Below are positions 7,906-17,114 of a stretch of DNA of 64,000 bases, piece after piece; position 1 is the first letter of the stretch, and each line of letters opens with the position of its first letter. A program made the position numbers and the translations under genes. Origin of the DNA: Paenibacillus_AB hodogayensis (GTDB lineage: Bacteria > Bacillota > Bacilli > Paenibacillales > NBRC-103111); assembly GCF_039536325.1 (NCBI RefSeq), contig NZ_BAAAYO010000014.1, positions 62,001 through 126,000 on the forward strand, read 5' to 3'. The notes under the pieces were generated by a model. The model was given only the letters and a program-made list of their open reading frames with translations. It had not been told where the DNA came from and did no database searches.

Positions 7906-9675
7906 TTATCCGGTCACGGCCGAAGGGGCGGCGAGCTCCATGCTATAATATGCAGCGCCGGCTCCGTCCGGCTCATAGACGACAACCAGGAGCGACCTCC
8001 GGCTGCGATCGATCGTCCCGTCGCGCTCGTAGCGCGCCAAATCGAAGGGAACCGTCTCGATGACGGCGTGCTTGTGCAGCTCCTTCTCCGTAAGCCCGCG
8101 GGCGGCGAATTCCGCGGATACCCGCTCGGGATGATCCGCGAGCATGTTGACGCTGCGCATTTGCGCCGATTTATCCATGGAGAAGTCCCACCAAATTTTA
8201 CGCGGCTTGTACTTGTGATTCATAAAATAATCGAGCTTCATCAAGCCTTCCGCTATATCCCGATCCGGCGCATCCCGGTAAGCGAGGAAGGCGTTCAGCC
8301 TCTCGAACAAGTCTTCGAGCTGGTGGCCGATCTTCTGCCAGCCTCTCTCCTCCCAGTAATCGCCGAACAGTTGAAAAAAATCGAAAGCCGATTCAAAATG
8401 GCGGTCGATCAAATACCGGACCGTGCGGTCTAGCCGGTGCGAGTTCCAATATTTCTCCAGCACGTCCTCCACCCGCTTGATGCGCATGAGATCGGAGAAT
8501 GGCAGGATGGCATTGCCCAATATTTCATAAGGCGCCGTGTCCATGTACACGTAGCCGTATTTGGCGGCGTCGTGGCGCAGGCCGGTGCCGCGCAGCATTT
8601 TCAGAAAACCGAGCTGCAGCTCTTCCGGACCGAGGTCGAATACGTCGTTGAACGTTTTGCGAAAAGAGGCGTAATCTTCCTCCGGCAAGCCGGCGATCAG
8701 ATCGAGATGCTGGTCGATTTTGCCGCTGTCGCGCACCATCGTCACCGTACGGGTCAGCTTTGCGAAGTTTTGCCTCCGCTTCACCAGCTCGTTCGTCGCA
8801 TCGTTCGTCGACTGGACGCCGATCTCGAATCGGAACACGCCCGCAGGCGCATGCTCGGCCAGAAAATCCAGCACCTCGGGACGCATGATGTCGGCGGTAA
8901 TCTCGAACTGAAATACGCAGCCGCGGTGATTGTCGATCAGGAACCGGAACAGTTCCATCGCATATTCGCGTTTGATATTAAACGTGCGGTCGACGAATTT
9001 GATCAGCTTGGCCCCGGAATCGATCAGATACAGCAAATCCGCCTTCGTCCGCTCGATATCGAAATACCTTACTCCGACCTCGATGCTGGACAGGCAAAAC
9101 TGGCAGCTGAACGGGCAGCCTCGGCTCGTCTCGAAATAGACGACGCGGTTCGCAAGGGCCGGCACGTCTTCCGCGAAGCGATGGGCCGTCGGGATCTCGT
9201 CCAGATTCAGCTTCGGACGGCCCGGATTGACGCACACCTCGCCGGCGGCATTACGGTAGGCGATTCCGAACACGAAGTGGTATTTGCGCGTGCCGGCTAT
9301 TTCCCGCAGCAGATGGAGGAACGTCTCCTCCCCTTCGCCCATGACGATAAAATCGACCTCGGGTACGCGCTTCATCCAGTATTCCGTATCGTACGACACT
9401 TCCGGCCCGCCCAATACGATCCGAACCTCCGGCTTGATCTTCTTCAGCATGCCGATTACCCGGATCGTCTCTTCGATGTTCCAGATGTAGCAGGAGAAGC
9501 CGACCACGTCCGGATTGCGCCGGTACAAGTCGGATACGATGTTCATCACGGGGTCTTTGATCGTATATTCGGCCATCTCCACGGGAAACTCGTCCCCGCA
9601 GAACGCTTTCAAATATCGAAGCGCGAGACAAGTGTGGATGTACTTGGCATTCAAGCTGGAAACGACGACGTTCAT
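7906..9675 (-). CDS. B12-binding-domain radical SAM protein (DUF4080 type)
   Basis: A 589-residue protein. The N-terminal 130 residues resemble a cobalamin-binding domain (NVVVSSLNAKYIHTCLALRY at the start; PDVVGFSCYIWNIEE; VLGGPEVSYD). The radical SAM cluster motif is ETSRGCPFSCQFC (Cys-x3-Cys-x2-Cys) near residue 185. The C-terminal third (DYFMNHKYKPRKIWW and beyond) fits DUF4080. Such enzymes use S-adenosylmethionine, and perhaps cobalamin, for methyl transfer or rearrangement; the substrate is not known. The frame stays open to 9957, but the ATG at 9675 begins the conserved domain. Its ribosome site is weak (AGAAGG 14 bases upstream), so the start is the least certain point. Confidence 0.88.
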   Translation of the reverse strand: MNVVVSSLNAKYIHTCLALRYLKAFCGDEFPVEMAEYTIKDPVMNIVSDLYRRNPDVVGFSCYIWNIEETIRVIGMLKKIKPEVRIVLGGPEVSYDTEYWMKRVPEVDFIVMGEGEETFLHLLREIAGTRKYHFVFGIAYRNAAGEVCVNPGRPKLNLDEIPTAHRFAEDVPALANRVVYFETSRGCPFSCQFCLSSIEVGVRYFDIERTKADLLYLIDSGAKLIKFVDRTFNIKREYAMELFRFLIDNHRGCVFQFEITADIMRPEVLDFLAEHAPAGVFRFEIGVQSTNDATNELVKRRQNFAKLTRTVTMVRDSGKIDQHLDLIAGLPEEDYASFRKTFNDVFDLGPEELQLGFLKMLRGTGLRHDAAKYGYVYMDTAPYEILGNAILPFSDLMRIKRVEDVLEKYWNSHRLDRTVRYLIDRHFESAFDFFQLFGDYWEERGWQKIGHQLEDLFERLNAFLAYRDAPDRDIAEGLMKLDYFMNHKYKPRKIWWDFSMDKSAQMRSVNMLADHPERVSAEFAARGLTEKELHKHAVIETVPFDLARYERDGTIDRSRRSLLVVVYEPDGAGAAYYSMELAAPSAVTG

Positions 9676-9959
9676 AGAGGCGAACACAACCTTCTTTATG
9701 GATAAGGCGCATCGTGATCGATACGCCGGTTTCAATGAAACGTTCTCATCTCTGTATTGTACACGAAAAAGAGTGCGCAACAAAATAGGAGCCGTCTCTC
9801 GATTCGCGCCCGCGAATATCGGGTTCGACGGAAATCGCGCGTATTGCGCGGCAGGTTTCTGACGCCCGGGATGAATTGGAACGGACAAAGCGATAATGAT
9901 ATAGTAGTGCGTATACGCCGCTGTATGCAGACTACATAAAACGTGTGGAGGGAACATTC

Positions 9960-11198
9960 ATGCCAACCCAACGCGATTTGGAGCAGTACGCCGAATTGGC
10001 CGTGCGCGTCGGAATCAACGTGCGGCAGGGACAGACGCTTGTCGTGAGCGCCCCTTTGTCGGCAGTAGAGCTGGTCCGCCTTATTGTAAGGAAAGCTTAC
10101 GAAGCCGGGGCCAAAAACGTTCACGTGGAATGGAACGACGAGCAGCTGACGCGGATCAAATACCAGCTGGCTCCCGATGAAGCGTTCCAAGAATATCCGA
10201 TGTTCCGGGCTCAGGGCTGGGAGCAATTCGCCGAGAACGGCGCGGGCTTCCTGAGCATCTATTCCCCCAATCCGGATTTGCTCGACGGCATTGATCCGGG
10301 ACGAGTGGCCACGGCCAGCAAGACGGCAGCCATCGCGCTGCAGGGCTGGCGGAGCTATACGATGGCCCATCGCGTAGCCTGGTCGCTTATTTCCACCCCG
10401 ACTCCCGAATGGGCGGGCAAAATCTTTCCCGACCTGCCTGCCGCCGAAGCGGAGAGCAAGCTGTGGGAGCTGATTCTCAAGGCCGTAAGGGTCGATCTGG
10501 ATGACCCGGTCGGCGCCTGGAAGGCGCATAACGCGCGTCTGGCCGAAACGGTCGACTACTTGAACCGCAAGCAGTACAAACGGCTCGTGTACCGCGCCGA
10601 AGGGACCGACCTGTCGGTCGACATGCCGGATAACCACGTCTGGCACGGAGGCTCGACCGAGAACGAGAAGGGCGTCACGTTCAACCCGAACATGCCGACC
10701 GAGGAAGTGTTCACGATGCCGCACAAGGACGGCGCGAACGGCGTGGTGCGCAGCACCCGTCCGCTCAACCACGGAGGAAACCTGATCGACAACTTTACGC
10801 TGCGCTTCGAGAAAGGCAAGGTCGTCGACTTCTCCGCCGAGAAGGGCTACGACACGCTCAAGCTGCTGCTCGAGACCGACGAAGGGGCGGCCCGCCTGGG
10901 CGAGCTGGCGCTAGTGCCGAACCGGTCGCCGATCTCCGATACGAATCTGATTTTTTACAACACGCTGTTCGACGAGAACGCGTCCTGCCACTTCGCGCTT
11001 GGCCGCGCCTATCCGACGACGGTGCAGGGCGGTACCGCGATGACGCAGGAGCAGTTGACCGCAAGCGGGGCCAACGACAGTCTCGTACACGTCGACTTCA
11101 TGATGGGCGGACCGGACCTGAGCATCGACGGCATCGATGCGGAAGGACGCGTCGAGCCGATATTCCGCGACGGCAACTGGGCGATCGGGCTGAGCTGA
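9960..11198 (+). CDS. ampS: M29 family aminopeptidase
   Basis: A 412-residue cytosolic metallo-aminopeptidase of the AmpS/AmpT/PepS family. The ATG at 9960 follows GTGGAGGG; an in-frame GTG at 9945 overlaps that site and is rejected. The two-metal ligands of the family are visible: Glu in NMPTEEVFTMP, Glu and His in LFDENASCHFALGRAYP, His and Asp in NDSLVHVDFMMG. The family removes N-terminal residues from peptides in a Co/Zn-dependent way. Full family length, monocistronic, with a hairpin downstream. Confidence 0.93.
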   Translation: MPTQRDLEQYAELAVRVGINVRQGQTLVVSAPLSAVELVRLIVRKAYEAGAKNVHVEWNDEQLTRIKYQLAPDEAFQEYPMFRAQGWEQFAENGAGFLSIYSPNPDLLDGIDPGRVATASKTAAIALQGWRSYTMAHRVAWSLISTPTPEWAGKIFPDLPAAEAESKLWELILKAVRVDLDDPVGAWKAHNARLAETVDYLNRKQYKRLVYRAEGTDLSVDMPDNHVWHGGSTENEKGVTFNPNMPTEEVFTMPHKDGANGVVRSTRPLNHGGNLIDNFTLRFEKGKVVDFSAEKGYDTLKLLLETDEGAARLGELALVPNRSPISDTNLIFYNTLFDENASCHFALGRAYPTTVQGGTAMTQEQLTASGANDSLVHVDFMMGGPDLSIDGIDAEGRVEPIFRDGNWAIGLS

Positions 11199-11232
11199 CG
11201 TCCGACGATTCCTTGACCGGAAGCGGGTTTTG

Positions 11233-11270
11233 ACGAAGCCTCGCCGGCAACGGCGGGGTCTTCGTTATTT
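11233..11270 (+). terminator. Probable terminator after the M29 aminopeptidase
   Basis: ACGAAGCCTCGCCG pairs with CGGCGGGGTCTTCGT around GCAA with one or two mismatches. The T-tract is poor (TATTT), so termination may be partial. Confidence 0.6.
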
Positions 11271-11431
11271 GGCGAAACATAGGCGCATGCGGTTGTAAAG
11301 AACGTGAGAACTTTTAGGAAAAGCTATAGTCCTGCGGAAGCGATTACGGTATAATAGCTGCGATAACGCACACATATCAGACATCCAGCGGAACGGCCGC
11401 ACACCATTATTTTAGGGAGATGGGACAGATC

Positions 11432-12202
11432 ATGATGAAAATAGCGGCACAGCTTTACACGCTTCGCGACTTTTTGAAAACCGAGGAAGACATCGCGGCG
11501 ACGTTTCAAAAGGTAAAAGACATCGGATATAACGAGGTTCAAGTTTCCGGTCTCGGTCCGATCGGCGACGAAGCGTTGAAAGCGATTGCCGATAAAACCG
11601 GGCTGCATATTTGCGCGACGCATATCGGGTTTGCCGATATGGTGGACAACCTGGATGCGGTAATCGCCAAACATAAGCTGTGGGACTGCAAATACGTAGG
11701 TATCGGCGGGCTGCCGACGGAATTCCGGACGAGCGCGGAAGGGTATTCGACGTTTGCCAAGCAGGCTTCGGATATTTCGCGCAAGCTGAAGGAAGTCGGG
11801 CTGCAGTTCGTTTATCATAATCATGCGTTCGAATTCGCCAAATTTGACGGCAAATCGGGCATGGACATTTTGTTCGAGGATTCGGATGCGTCGGCTTTCG
11901 GGTTTGAGCTGGACGTCCACTGGGTGCAAGCCGGCGGAGCCGATCCGGTAGACTGGATTCGCAAGGTGAACGGACGGATGCAGGTGATCCACTTGAAGGA
12001 CTTTATCGTGACGCCTAACAGCGAACGGCTGTTCGCCGAGGTGGGCGAAGGCAACATGAATTTCCGGGCGATTTTGCAAGCTTGCGAAGAAACGGGCGTG
12101 GAGTACGGTGCCGTGGAGCAGGACAGCTGCTACGGACGCGACCCGTTCGAATGTCTGGCCGTGAGCGCCCGCAATTTGAAGGCGCTGGGCGCCTCGTTCT
12201 AA
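11432..12202 (+). CDS. Sugar phosphate isomerase/epimerase (TIM barrel)
   Basis: A 256-residue protein of the xylose-isomerase-like TIM barrel superfamily. AAQLYTLRDFL opens the barrel. Metal/substrate residues appear in YNEVQVSGLG, FVYHNHAFEF, FELDVHWVQAGG and QVIHLKDF, with a late Glu in GAVEQDSC. Members interconvert keto sugars or inositol derivatives; the substrate cannot be assigned. The ATG at 11432 is used because the AGGGAG site abuts the alternative ATG at 11420. It stands alone, followed by an intrinsic terminator. Confidence 0.88.
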   Translation: MMKIAAQLYTLRDFLKTEEDIAATFQKVKDIGYNEVQVSGLGPIGDEALKAIADKTGLHICATHIGFADMVDNLDAVIAKHKLWDCKYVGIGGLPTEFRTSAEGYSTFAKQASDISRKLKEVGLQFVYHNHAFEFAKFDGKSGMDILFEDSDASAFGFELDVHWVQAGGADPVDWIRKVNGRMQVIHLKDFIVTPNSERLFAEVGEGNMNFRAILQACEETGVEYGAVEQDSCYGRDPFECLAVSARNLKALGASF

Positions 12203-12237
12203 GCCGCTATCCATCTTTCGATTTATTCGACATACGG

Positions 12238-12275
12238 ACAGGAAGAATCGTTTCGCGCGATCTTCCTGTTTTCTT
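12238..12275 (+). terminator. Intrinsic terminator after the sugar isomerase gene
   Basis: ACAGGAAG and CTTCCTGT form the lower stem, extended inward by AATCG/CGAT, followed by TTTTCTT. Confidence 0.8.
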
Positions 12276-12282
12276 ATGTAGA

Positions 12283-12714
12283 TCAAGGCTGGGGCTGAGC
12301 CGTTCCGTCGACTTCGAGCACAGTCCGCAGCCACTCCTCGGACAACAGCTCCTCGGCATGCAAAGGTTCTTCGTTTCTCCGGCCAGGGACTTGCTCCCTC
12401 CCGGCCAGCTCGAAGAAACTCGCGCGCGCTTCGGTCAGCACTTCCCGCCAATCGTCCGCCGAGTGCCCGGCCGTCTCGTCCAGTCCGAAGACGGGCTGCT
12501 GCACGCCGAACAGGTCGTGCGTATATAGCACGATGGCGGATTCCGCCGACAACGCCGCTCCCGGTTTCATATAATCGAACGCTTCCTGAAGCATTTGACG
12601 CTCCACCACGCGTTTTTGCCTTTTATATAAAGCGCAATCCCCTTCCGCTTCGGCAATCAGCCGCTTCAGACGCATGCGCTCCTCCATCCATTTCGCCAGC
12701 CGGTACAAGATCAT
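12283..12714 (-). CDS. Hypothetical protein, 143 aa
   Basis: Not recognised. A soluble, highly charged protein with a basic helical first third (LAKWMEERMRLKRLIAEAEG, then ALYKRQKRVVERQML) and an acidic second half. A GAAAGGAG ribosome site lies eight bases before the ATG at 12714; the GTG at 12723 overlaps that site and is rejected. There is no signal peptide or membrane segment. It is convergent with the isomerase gene and downstream of, but not clearly in operon with, the ABC-2 genes (214 bases apart). Confidence 0.6.
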   Translation of the reverse strand: MILYRLAKWMEERMRLKRLIAEAEGDCALYKRQKRVVERQMLQEAFDYMKPGAALSAESAIVLYTHDLFGVQQPVFGLDETAGHSADDWREVLTEARASFFELAGREQVPGRRNEEPLHAEELLSEEWLRTVLEVDGTAQPQP

Positions 12715-12927
12715 GCATTCCACTCCTTTCGCTTATGACTCCATTCTAGAGCCCGAACATTAAAGCCACATTAGCGGAACGTTAACTTTGTGTGACAATC
12801 GCATAACAAAGTCCGGCTTGTCGTTGAAGGAGCTCGTCATCGGAAGCAGAGCTTGGCCATATGGTCCGAAAAAGAGGTCATTCAAGGGGTGCGCTCGTAT
12901 ACGTAGTCTTTCTGTCTTTACACACAT

Positions 12928-14061
12928 TTATTCCCATCTAAACAAATAGCTCGAGAGGGCAAAAGCGGCGATCATCCATCCGGCCAGCAGCGCCACTTCG
13001 GGCCATAGTACCGACATATCCGCCCCTACGTTCATCACCTGACGCATCGCCGTCGTCAGATGCGAAATCGGCAGCAGCTTGACGATATGTTGAAGCAGCA
13101 CGGGCATCTCCTTGATCGGAAAAAACACCCCGCCGAGAAACAGCATCGGATACGACACGAAGCCGGCGATCGGTCCGGCGCTTTCCGGCGTCTTCGCCAA
13201 AGATGCGATAATAAAGCCGATCGACATGAACGTCAGCGTCCCGAGCGCGACCACCAAGCCGAGCAGCAGCCACGAGCCGTTCACCTGCGTCCCGAAAAAG
13301 GTCGAGCCCACCCATACGACGATCAATACCTGAAGGCCGTTCATGACGAGCCTGGCCGTAATTTGCGCAGCGATAAACGTCGCCGCCGTCAGCGTCGTGC
13401 TCTGCATCCGCCGCAAAATGCCGCGTTCCCGCCAAGAGGCGATCTGGCCGGCAACCCCGTTCAAATTGTTGGACAAAATCATCATCGCCAATATGCCGGG
13501 AACGAGAAAATCGATATATTTCAGATGCAGCGATTGAACCGCGGAGGCATCCACTGTCACGACCGGAGAATAGTTGGCCAGTTGCTTGCTCACCCCGTCG
13601 ACAACCTGGGACAGGATGGCGAGCGCGATTTGCGACGTCGTCATGTTCGTCTCGTCGTAGTAGGCTTTGACGGTGGCCACCTCCGGCGTCGACATGAAGA
13701 CGGGGTCCACGAACTCTTTCGATTCGTGCATCGACAGCAGCTCCTGATAGCCTTTCGGAACCACGACGACGATATGCCGGTCCCCCTGCTTCAGCTCCTT
13801 GAGCGCCTCTTCCTTATCGAACCGCTCCTGCAGCTCGATGACCGTATTCATCTGCTGCAGCGAGCGGACCAGCTCCCGCGAAGCGGGACTGTAGTCTTCG
13901 TCGATAATCGCTCCGCTGAGGGAGATGCCGTTTCCGTTGCCGAGGAAAAAGCCGAGCATGGCGACGAAAAACACCGGAAACAGCAGCGACCAGAACAGCA
14001 CTTGACGGTTTCTCGCAAACATCCGGAGCTGAGCGAGCGTGAGCTGCAAATAAGCTTTCAT
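12928..14061 (-). CDS. ABC-2 type transporter permease
   Basis: A 377-residue membrane protein: one N-terminal membrane segment (about 20-40), a large extracytoplasmic loop (about 45-175), then five hydrophobic segments (IDFLVPGILAMMILSNNLNG begins the ABC-2 core). This is the layout of drug or lipid exporters such as the LinearmycinR/YhgE-like ABC-2 group. Its start codon overlaps the stop of the ATPase gene (ATGA), so the two form one transcription unit and most likely one complex. The exported substrate is unknown; self-protection against an antibiotic or export of a lipid-like molecule are both plausible. Confidence 0.9.
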   Translation of the reverse strand: MKAYLQLTLAQLRMFARNRQVLFWSLLFPVFFVAMLGFFLGNGNGISLSGAIIDEDYSPASRELVRSLQQMNTVIELQERFDKEEALKELKQGDRHIVVVVPKGYQELLSMHESKEFVDPVFMSTPEVATVKAYYDETNMTTSQIALAILSQVVDGVSKQLANYSPVVTVDASAVQSLHLKYIDFLVPGILAMMILSNNLNGVAGQIASWRERGILRRMQSTTLTAATFIAAQITARLVMNGLQVLIVVWVGSTFFGTQVNGSWLLLGLVVALGTLTFMSIGFIIASLAKTPESAGPIAGFVSYPMLFLGGVFFPIKEMPVLLQHIVKLLPISHLTTAMRQVMNVGADMSVLWPEVALLAGWMIAAFALSSYLFRWE

Positions 14062-15053
14062 GACTCCCTCAAGCTCCTTCCCGTCATCTGAATGAACACG
14101 TCTTCAAGCGTTGCCGAGCGCGTGCGCAGATCGGCAAAGACAAGGCCGTTCGCCCCGGCCACCGCGATCCAGTCGGTCAGCGTCGCCTGCATCCGTTCCG
14201 TATACAGCACGTACCATTCGTTGTTCCGCTCAACCCGCTTCACGCCGCTAACTTCCCCCATAAGCCGAAGCGCTTCGCCGCACTCCGGACTTTCCGACGG
14301 GACCGCCTCGAGCAGGGGCAGCCGGAATTCGAGCGCCCCGTCCGACTGCAGGCTGCTGATCAGCTTGTCCGGCGTATCGAGAGCGATTACTTTGCCGCGG
14401 TCCATCAAGCATATGCGGTCGCACAGAACGTGGGCCTCGTCCATATAGTGCGTGGACAGCACGATCGTTTTGCCGCGCGCCTTCAGCTTCAGCACGATGT
14501 CCCACAGCGTCCGCCGCGCCTGCGGATCGAGACCGGTCGTCGGCTCGTCGAGAAACAGCACCATCGGGTCGTTGACCAGCGCTAGAGCGATCGCCAGCCG
14601 CTGCCGCTGTCCGCCGGACAAATGCTTGATGCGGTCGTTTTTTTTCTCTTCCAAAATCATATCTTGAAGCAGCGGCTGGATCGGCACGGAGTAGCGGTAA
14701 AAGCTTGCATACATGCGCAAAATTTCTCCTACCTTCAGCATATCGAACAGCGAAGTCGATTGCAGCTGCACGCCGATAACCTGCTTTACTTTTTTTAATT
14801 CCTTTTGCGTATCGAAACCGGCTACGAGAGCCGCGCCCGCGTCGGGCCGGCGCAAGCCTTCCATCATTTCCAGCGTCGTCGTCTTCCCCGCGCCGTTCGG
14901 CCCGAGCAGACCGAAGACTTCGCCCCGCCGCACTTCGAAGCGGACGTCGTCCACGGCGGTCAAAGCCCCGTACCGTTTCACGAGTCCCACAACCCGGATG
15001 ACCGGTTCATCCTTGTCAGACCGGGATTGTGCCCCGCTGCGCGTTTCGTTCAT
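14058..15053 (-). CDS. ABC transporter ATP-binding protein (ABC-2 exporter)
   Basis: A 331-residue ATPase with Walker A (GPNGAGKTTTLEMMEG), signature (HLSGGQRQRLAIAL) and Walker B followed by the catalytic Glu (VLFLDEPTTGLD). The last 90 residues form the accessory domain common in DrrA/CcmA-like exporters. The ATG at 15053 follows AGGAGGGG and begins the conserved region; the frame extends upstream to 15278 without a ribosome site. It is first in the pair with the permease gene at 12928-14061. Confidence 0.92.
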   Translation of the reverse strand: MNETRSGAQSRSDKDEPVIRVVGLVKRYGALTAVDDVRFEVRRGEVFGLLGPNGAGKTTTLEMMEGLRRPDAGAALVAGFDTQKELKKVKQVIGVQLQSTSLFDMLKVGEILRMYASFYRYSVPIQPLLQDMILEEKKNDRIKHLSGGQRQRLAIALALVNDPMVLFLDEPTTGLDPQARRTLWDIVLKLKARGKTIVLSTHYMDEAHVLCDRICLMDRGKVIALDTPDKLISSLQSDGALEFRLPLLEAVPSESPECGEALRLMGEVSGVKRVERNNEWYVLYTERMQATLTDWIAVAGANGLVFADLRTRSATLEDVFIQMTGRSLRES

Positions 15054-15312
15054 AAGTCCCCTCCTAGCATGATTCCTATTATAACATTGTTTGGGAATGA
15101 CCGCATAAAGTAGGGAACCCGATTCAAGCGCGATTGGAGGGAGGAGCAAGGGGGCGCCGCAGCTCCGATTTGCCGCCGAATTGTCCGAGGCCGATTGCCC
15201 CGGCGCCCAGCCCCCGACAGGATGCTTTTTACTGCGGGATACGCTATAGTAAACGGATAAGAGTGATCGGAGAAGCATTCCGATACACCGTCCACATCAT
15301 AAGGAGACCGGC

Positions 15313-16272
15313 ATGAACAAGAAACACCGCACAACCGCACGAACCTCCTCCGCCCCGAAGACGGAGGCTACGGAGCTCTCCGTCAAGCAGCCCGCGCAGC
15401 TGCTCGATTTTTTGCTGGCGTCCTTTCCGGGCCGGGGGCGCAATACCGTCAAATCGATACTGGCCCGGGGCCAGGTGTCGGTAGACGGCCGATCGACGAC
15501 CAAATACGATTATCCGCTGCAGCCGGGGCAGGCCGTCGCCGTCAATTGGGCCAAAGTAACGTCGAGCCGGGATAGCCGTCTGATCGGCTTGACCATCCTC
15601 CATGAGGATGCGGATCTGATCGTTATTCATAAAGAAGCCGGATTGCTCTCGATCGCCACCGAGCAGGAGAAGGAGCTTACCGCTTACCGCCAGCTGTCCG
15701 ACCATGTGCGAAATGCCGATCCGCGCGCCCGGATCTTTGTCGTGCACCGACTGGACCGCGACACGTCGGGCGTCATGATGTTTGCCAAGAGCGAACGCGT
15801 GCAGCAGCTGCTGCAGAACGACTGGCACAACGCGGTGCAGGAACGCACCTACGCGGCCTTGGTGGAAGGCGAAGTCCGGACGCCGGAAGGCACGGTCAAA
15901 TCGTGGCTCAAGGAAAATAAAGCCATGATTATGTATTCGAGCCAAAAGCCCGATGACGGTCTGCTTGCCGTCACGCACTATAAAACGCTGCAAACGGGCA
16001 ACCTATATTCGCTGCTGGAAGTTCGTCTGGAGACCGGACGCAAAAACCAAATTCGCGTCCATATGAAAGACTTGGGCCATCCGGTCGTCGGGGATAAAAA
16101 GTACGGGTCCCGTTCGGGAGCAATCGGCCGGCTGGGCCTACATGCGCGTGTGCTTTCTTTCCGCCATCCGACCGGCGGCCAGACGATGCGCTTTGAAAGC
16201 CCGCTTCCTCCCGCTTTCATGCGCGTCTTCCGGGAGCCGGGCAGCCGACAGACCCCTAAAACCGGCGAATAA
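15313..16272 (+). CDS. RluA-family 23S/tRNA pseudouridine synthase
   Basis: A 319-residue protein. An S4-like RNA-binding domain (residues about 25-85; LLDFLLASFPGRGRNTVKSI) is followed by the pseudouridine synthase domain. The catalytic aspartate is in VHRLDRDTSGVMMFAKS, and RKNQIRVHMKDLGHPVVGD is the second signature. It isomerises specific uridines in structured RNA; the site cannot be told from sequence. AAGGAG lies just before the ATG. Extra basic residues at the N terminus may aid RNA binding. Confidence 0.92.
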   Translation: MNKKHRTTARTSSAPKTEATELSVKQPAQLLDFLLASFPGRGRNTVKSILARGQVSVDGRSTTKYDYPLQPGQAVAVNWAKVTSSRDSRLIGLTILHEDADLIVIHKEAGLLSIATEQEKELTAYRQLSDHVRNADPRARIFVVHRLDRDTSGVMMFAKSERVQQLLQNDWHNAVQERTYAALVEGEVRTPEGTVKSWLKENKAMIMYSSQKPDDGLLAVTHYKTLQTGNLYSLLEVRLETGRKNQIRVHMKDLGHPVVGDKKYGSRSGAIGRLGLHARVLSFRHPTGGQTMRFESPLPPAFMRVFREPGSRQTPKTGE

Positions 16273-16380
16273 AGCGAAAAAAAAGCAATCTTCAGAAACT
16301 CTTCAGAAATTCCTTCACTTGATCTGAACATTTATCAACTACGATAAGTGCATCGGATACGAGAAAGGAGTTTGACCCTG

Positions 16381-17028
16381 ATGTTGAATACAATGCGCGA
16401 AAGGCTGCTGTTTCTGTATAAATTCACCCGTTTCCCCAAGCAGATCGGCAGCGTCACCCCCAGTTCCGTCTTCTTGGCCCGCGGCATGCTCGGCCAAGTT
16501 CCCTGGGATCGGGTGCGTAACGTAGCCGAGCTGGGCGCGGGCACCGGAGCCATTACGAAATATATCAGTTCCTATACTAAATCGGGAACCCGCGTCCTTC
16601 TGTTCGAGAAAGACGAGACGCTGCGGAACGCCCTCCAGTTCCGTTATCCCGACTATAGCTGCCACGTCGACGCCTGCGACATGACCGGGGCGCTGGCGGA
16701 GCGGGGCATGGAGCCGGGCCAGTTGGATTGCATCCTGAGCGGCCTCCCTTTCTTTAATTTTCCCCAGCCTCTGCGCGAACGACTTATGCAGCAGATCGAT
16801 TCCGCCCTGAAGCCGGGCGGTCTGTTTATCGCCTTCCAATATTCGCAGCAAATGAGAAAACAGCTCGACGCACGGTTCGAGCTGGAGCAAATCCGCTTCG
16901 TGCCGATCAATGTACCGCCGGCCTTCGTCTATGTTTGCCGTAAAAAGCGCGACGGCGAGTCCTCTGTTACTTTCGAGCAGACACACGCTACTATCGCCGC
17001 GGTGAAGATCGCAGGCCATGAGCAGTAA
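16381..17028 (+). CDS. SAM-dependent methyltransferase (phospholipid N-methyltransferase-like)
   Basis: A 215-residue protein starting at the ATG at 16381 (AAAGGAG ten bases upstream; the in-frame ATG at 16348 has no ribosome site). QIGSVTPSSVFLARGML and VAELGAGTGAITKYI (SAM-binding motif I) place it with the COG3963 group, related to the KsgA fold. DCILSGLPFFNFP fits the motif IV region. Described members methylate phospholipid head groups, but others are uncharacterised. It precedes the VanRS-like two-component genes by 86 bases, with no terminator seen between them. Confidence 0.82.
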   Translation: MLNTMRERLLFLYKFTRFPKQIGSVTPSSVFLARGMLGQVPWDRVRNVAELGAGTGAITKYISSYTKSGTRVLLFEKDETLRNALQFRYPDYSCHVDACDMTGALAERGMEPGQLDCILSGLPFFNFPQPLRERLMQQIDSALKPGGLFIAFQYSQQMRKQLDARFELEQIRFVPINVPPAFVYVCRKKRDGESSVTFEQTHATIAAVKIAGHEQ

Positions 17029-17114
17029 ATGGCTGACGGAACTGTTCGCGTATCTCGGCCATGTACCCTTAACTTGTAGCGACACGTTCCGCAAACGAAC
17101 GGAGGATTGAACCG

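Noticed and set aside
8437..9705. A 422-codon plus-strand frame opposite the radical SAM gene
   Set aside because: It resembles no family and mirrors the radical SAM codons. The minus-strand frame carries the CxxxCxxC cluster and is clearly real.
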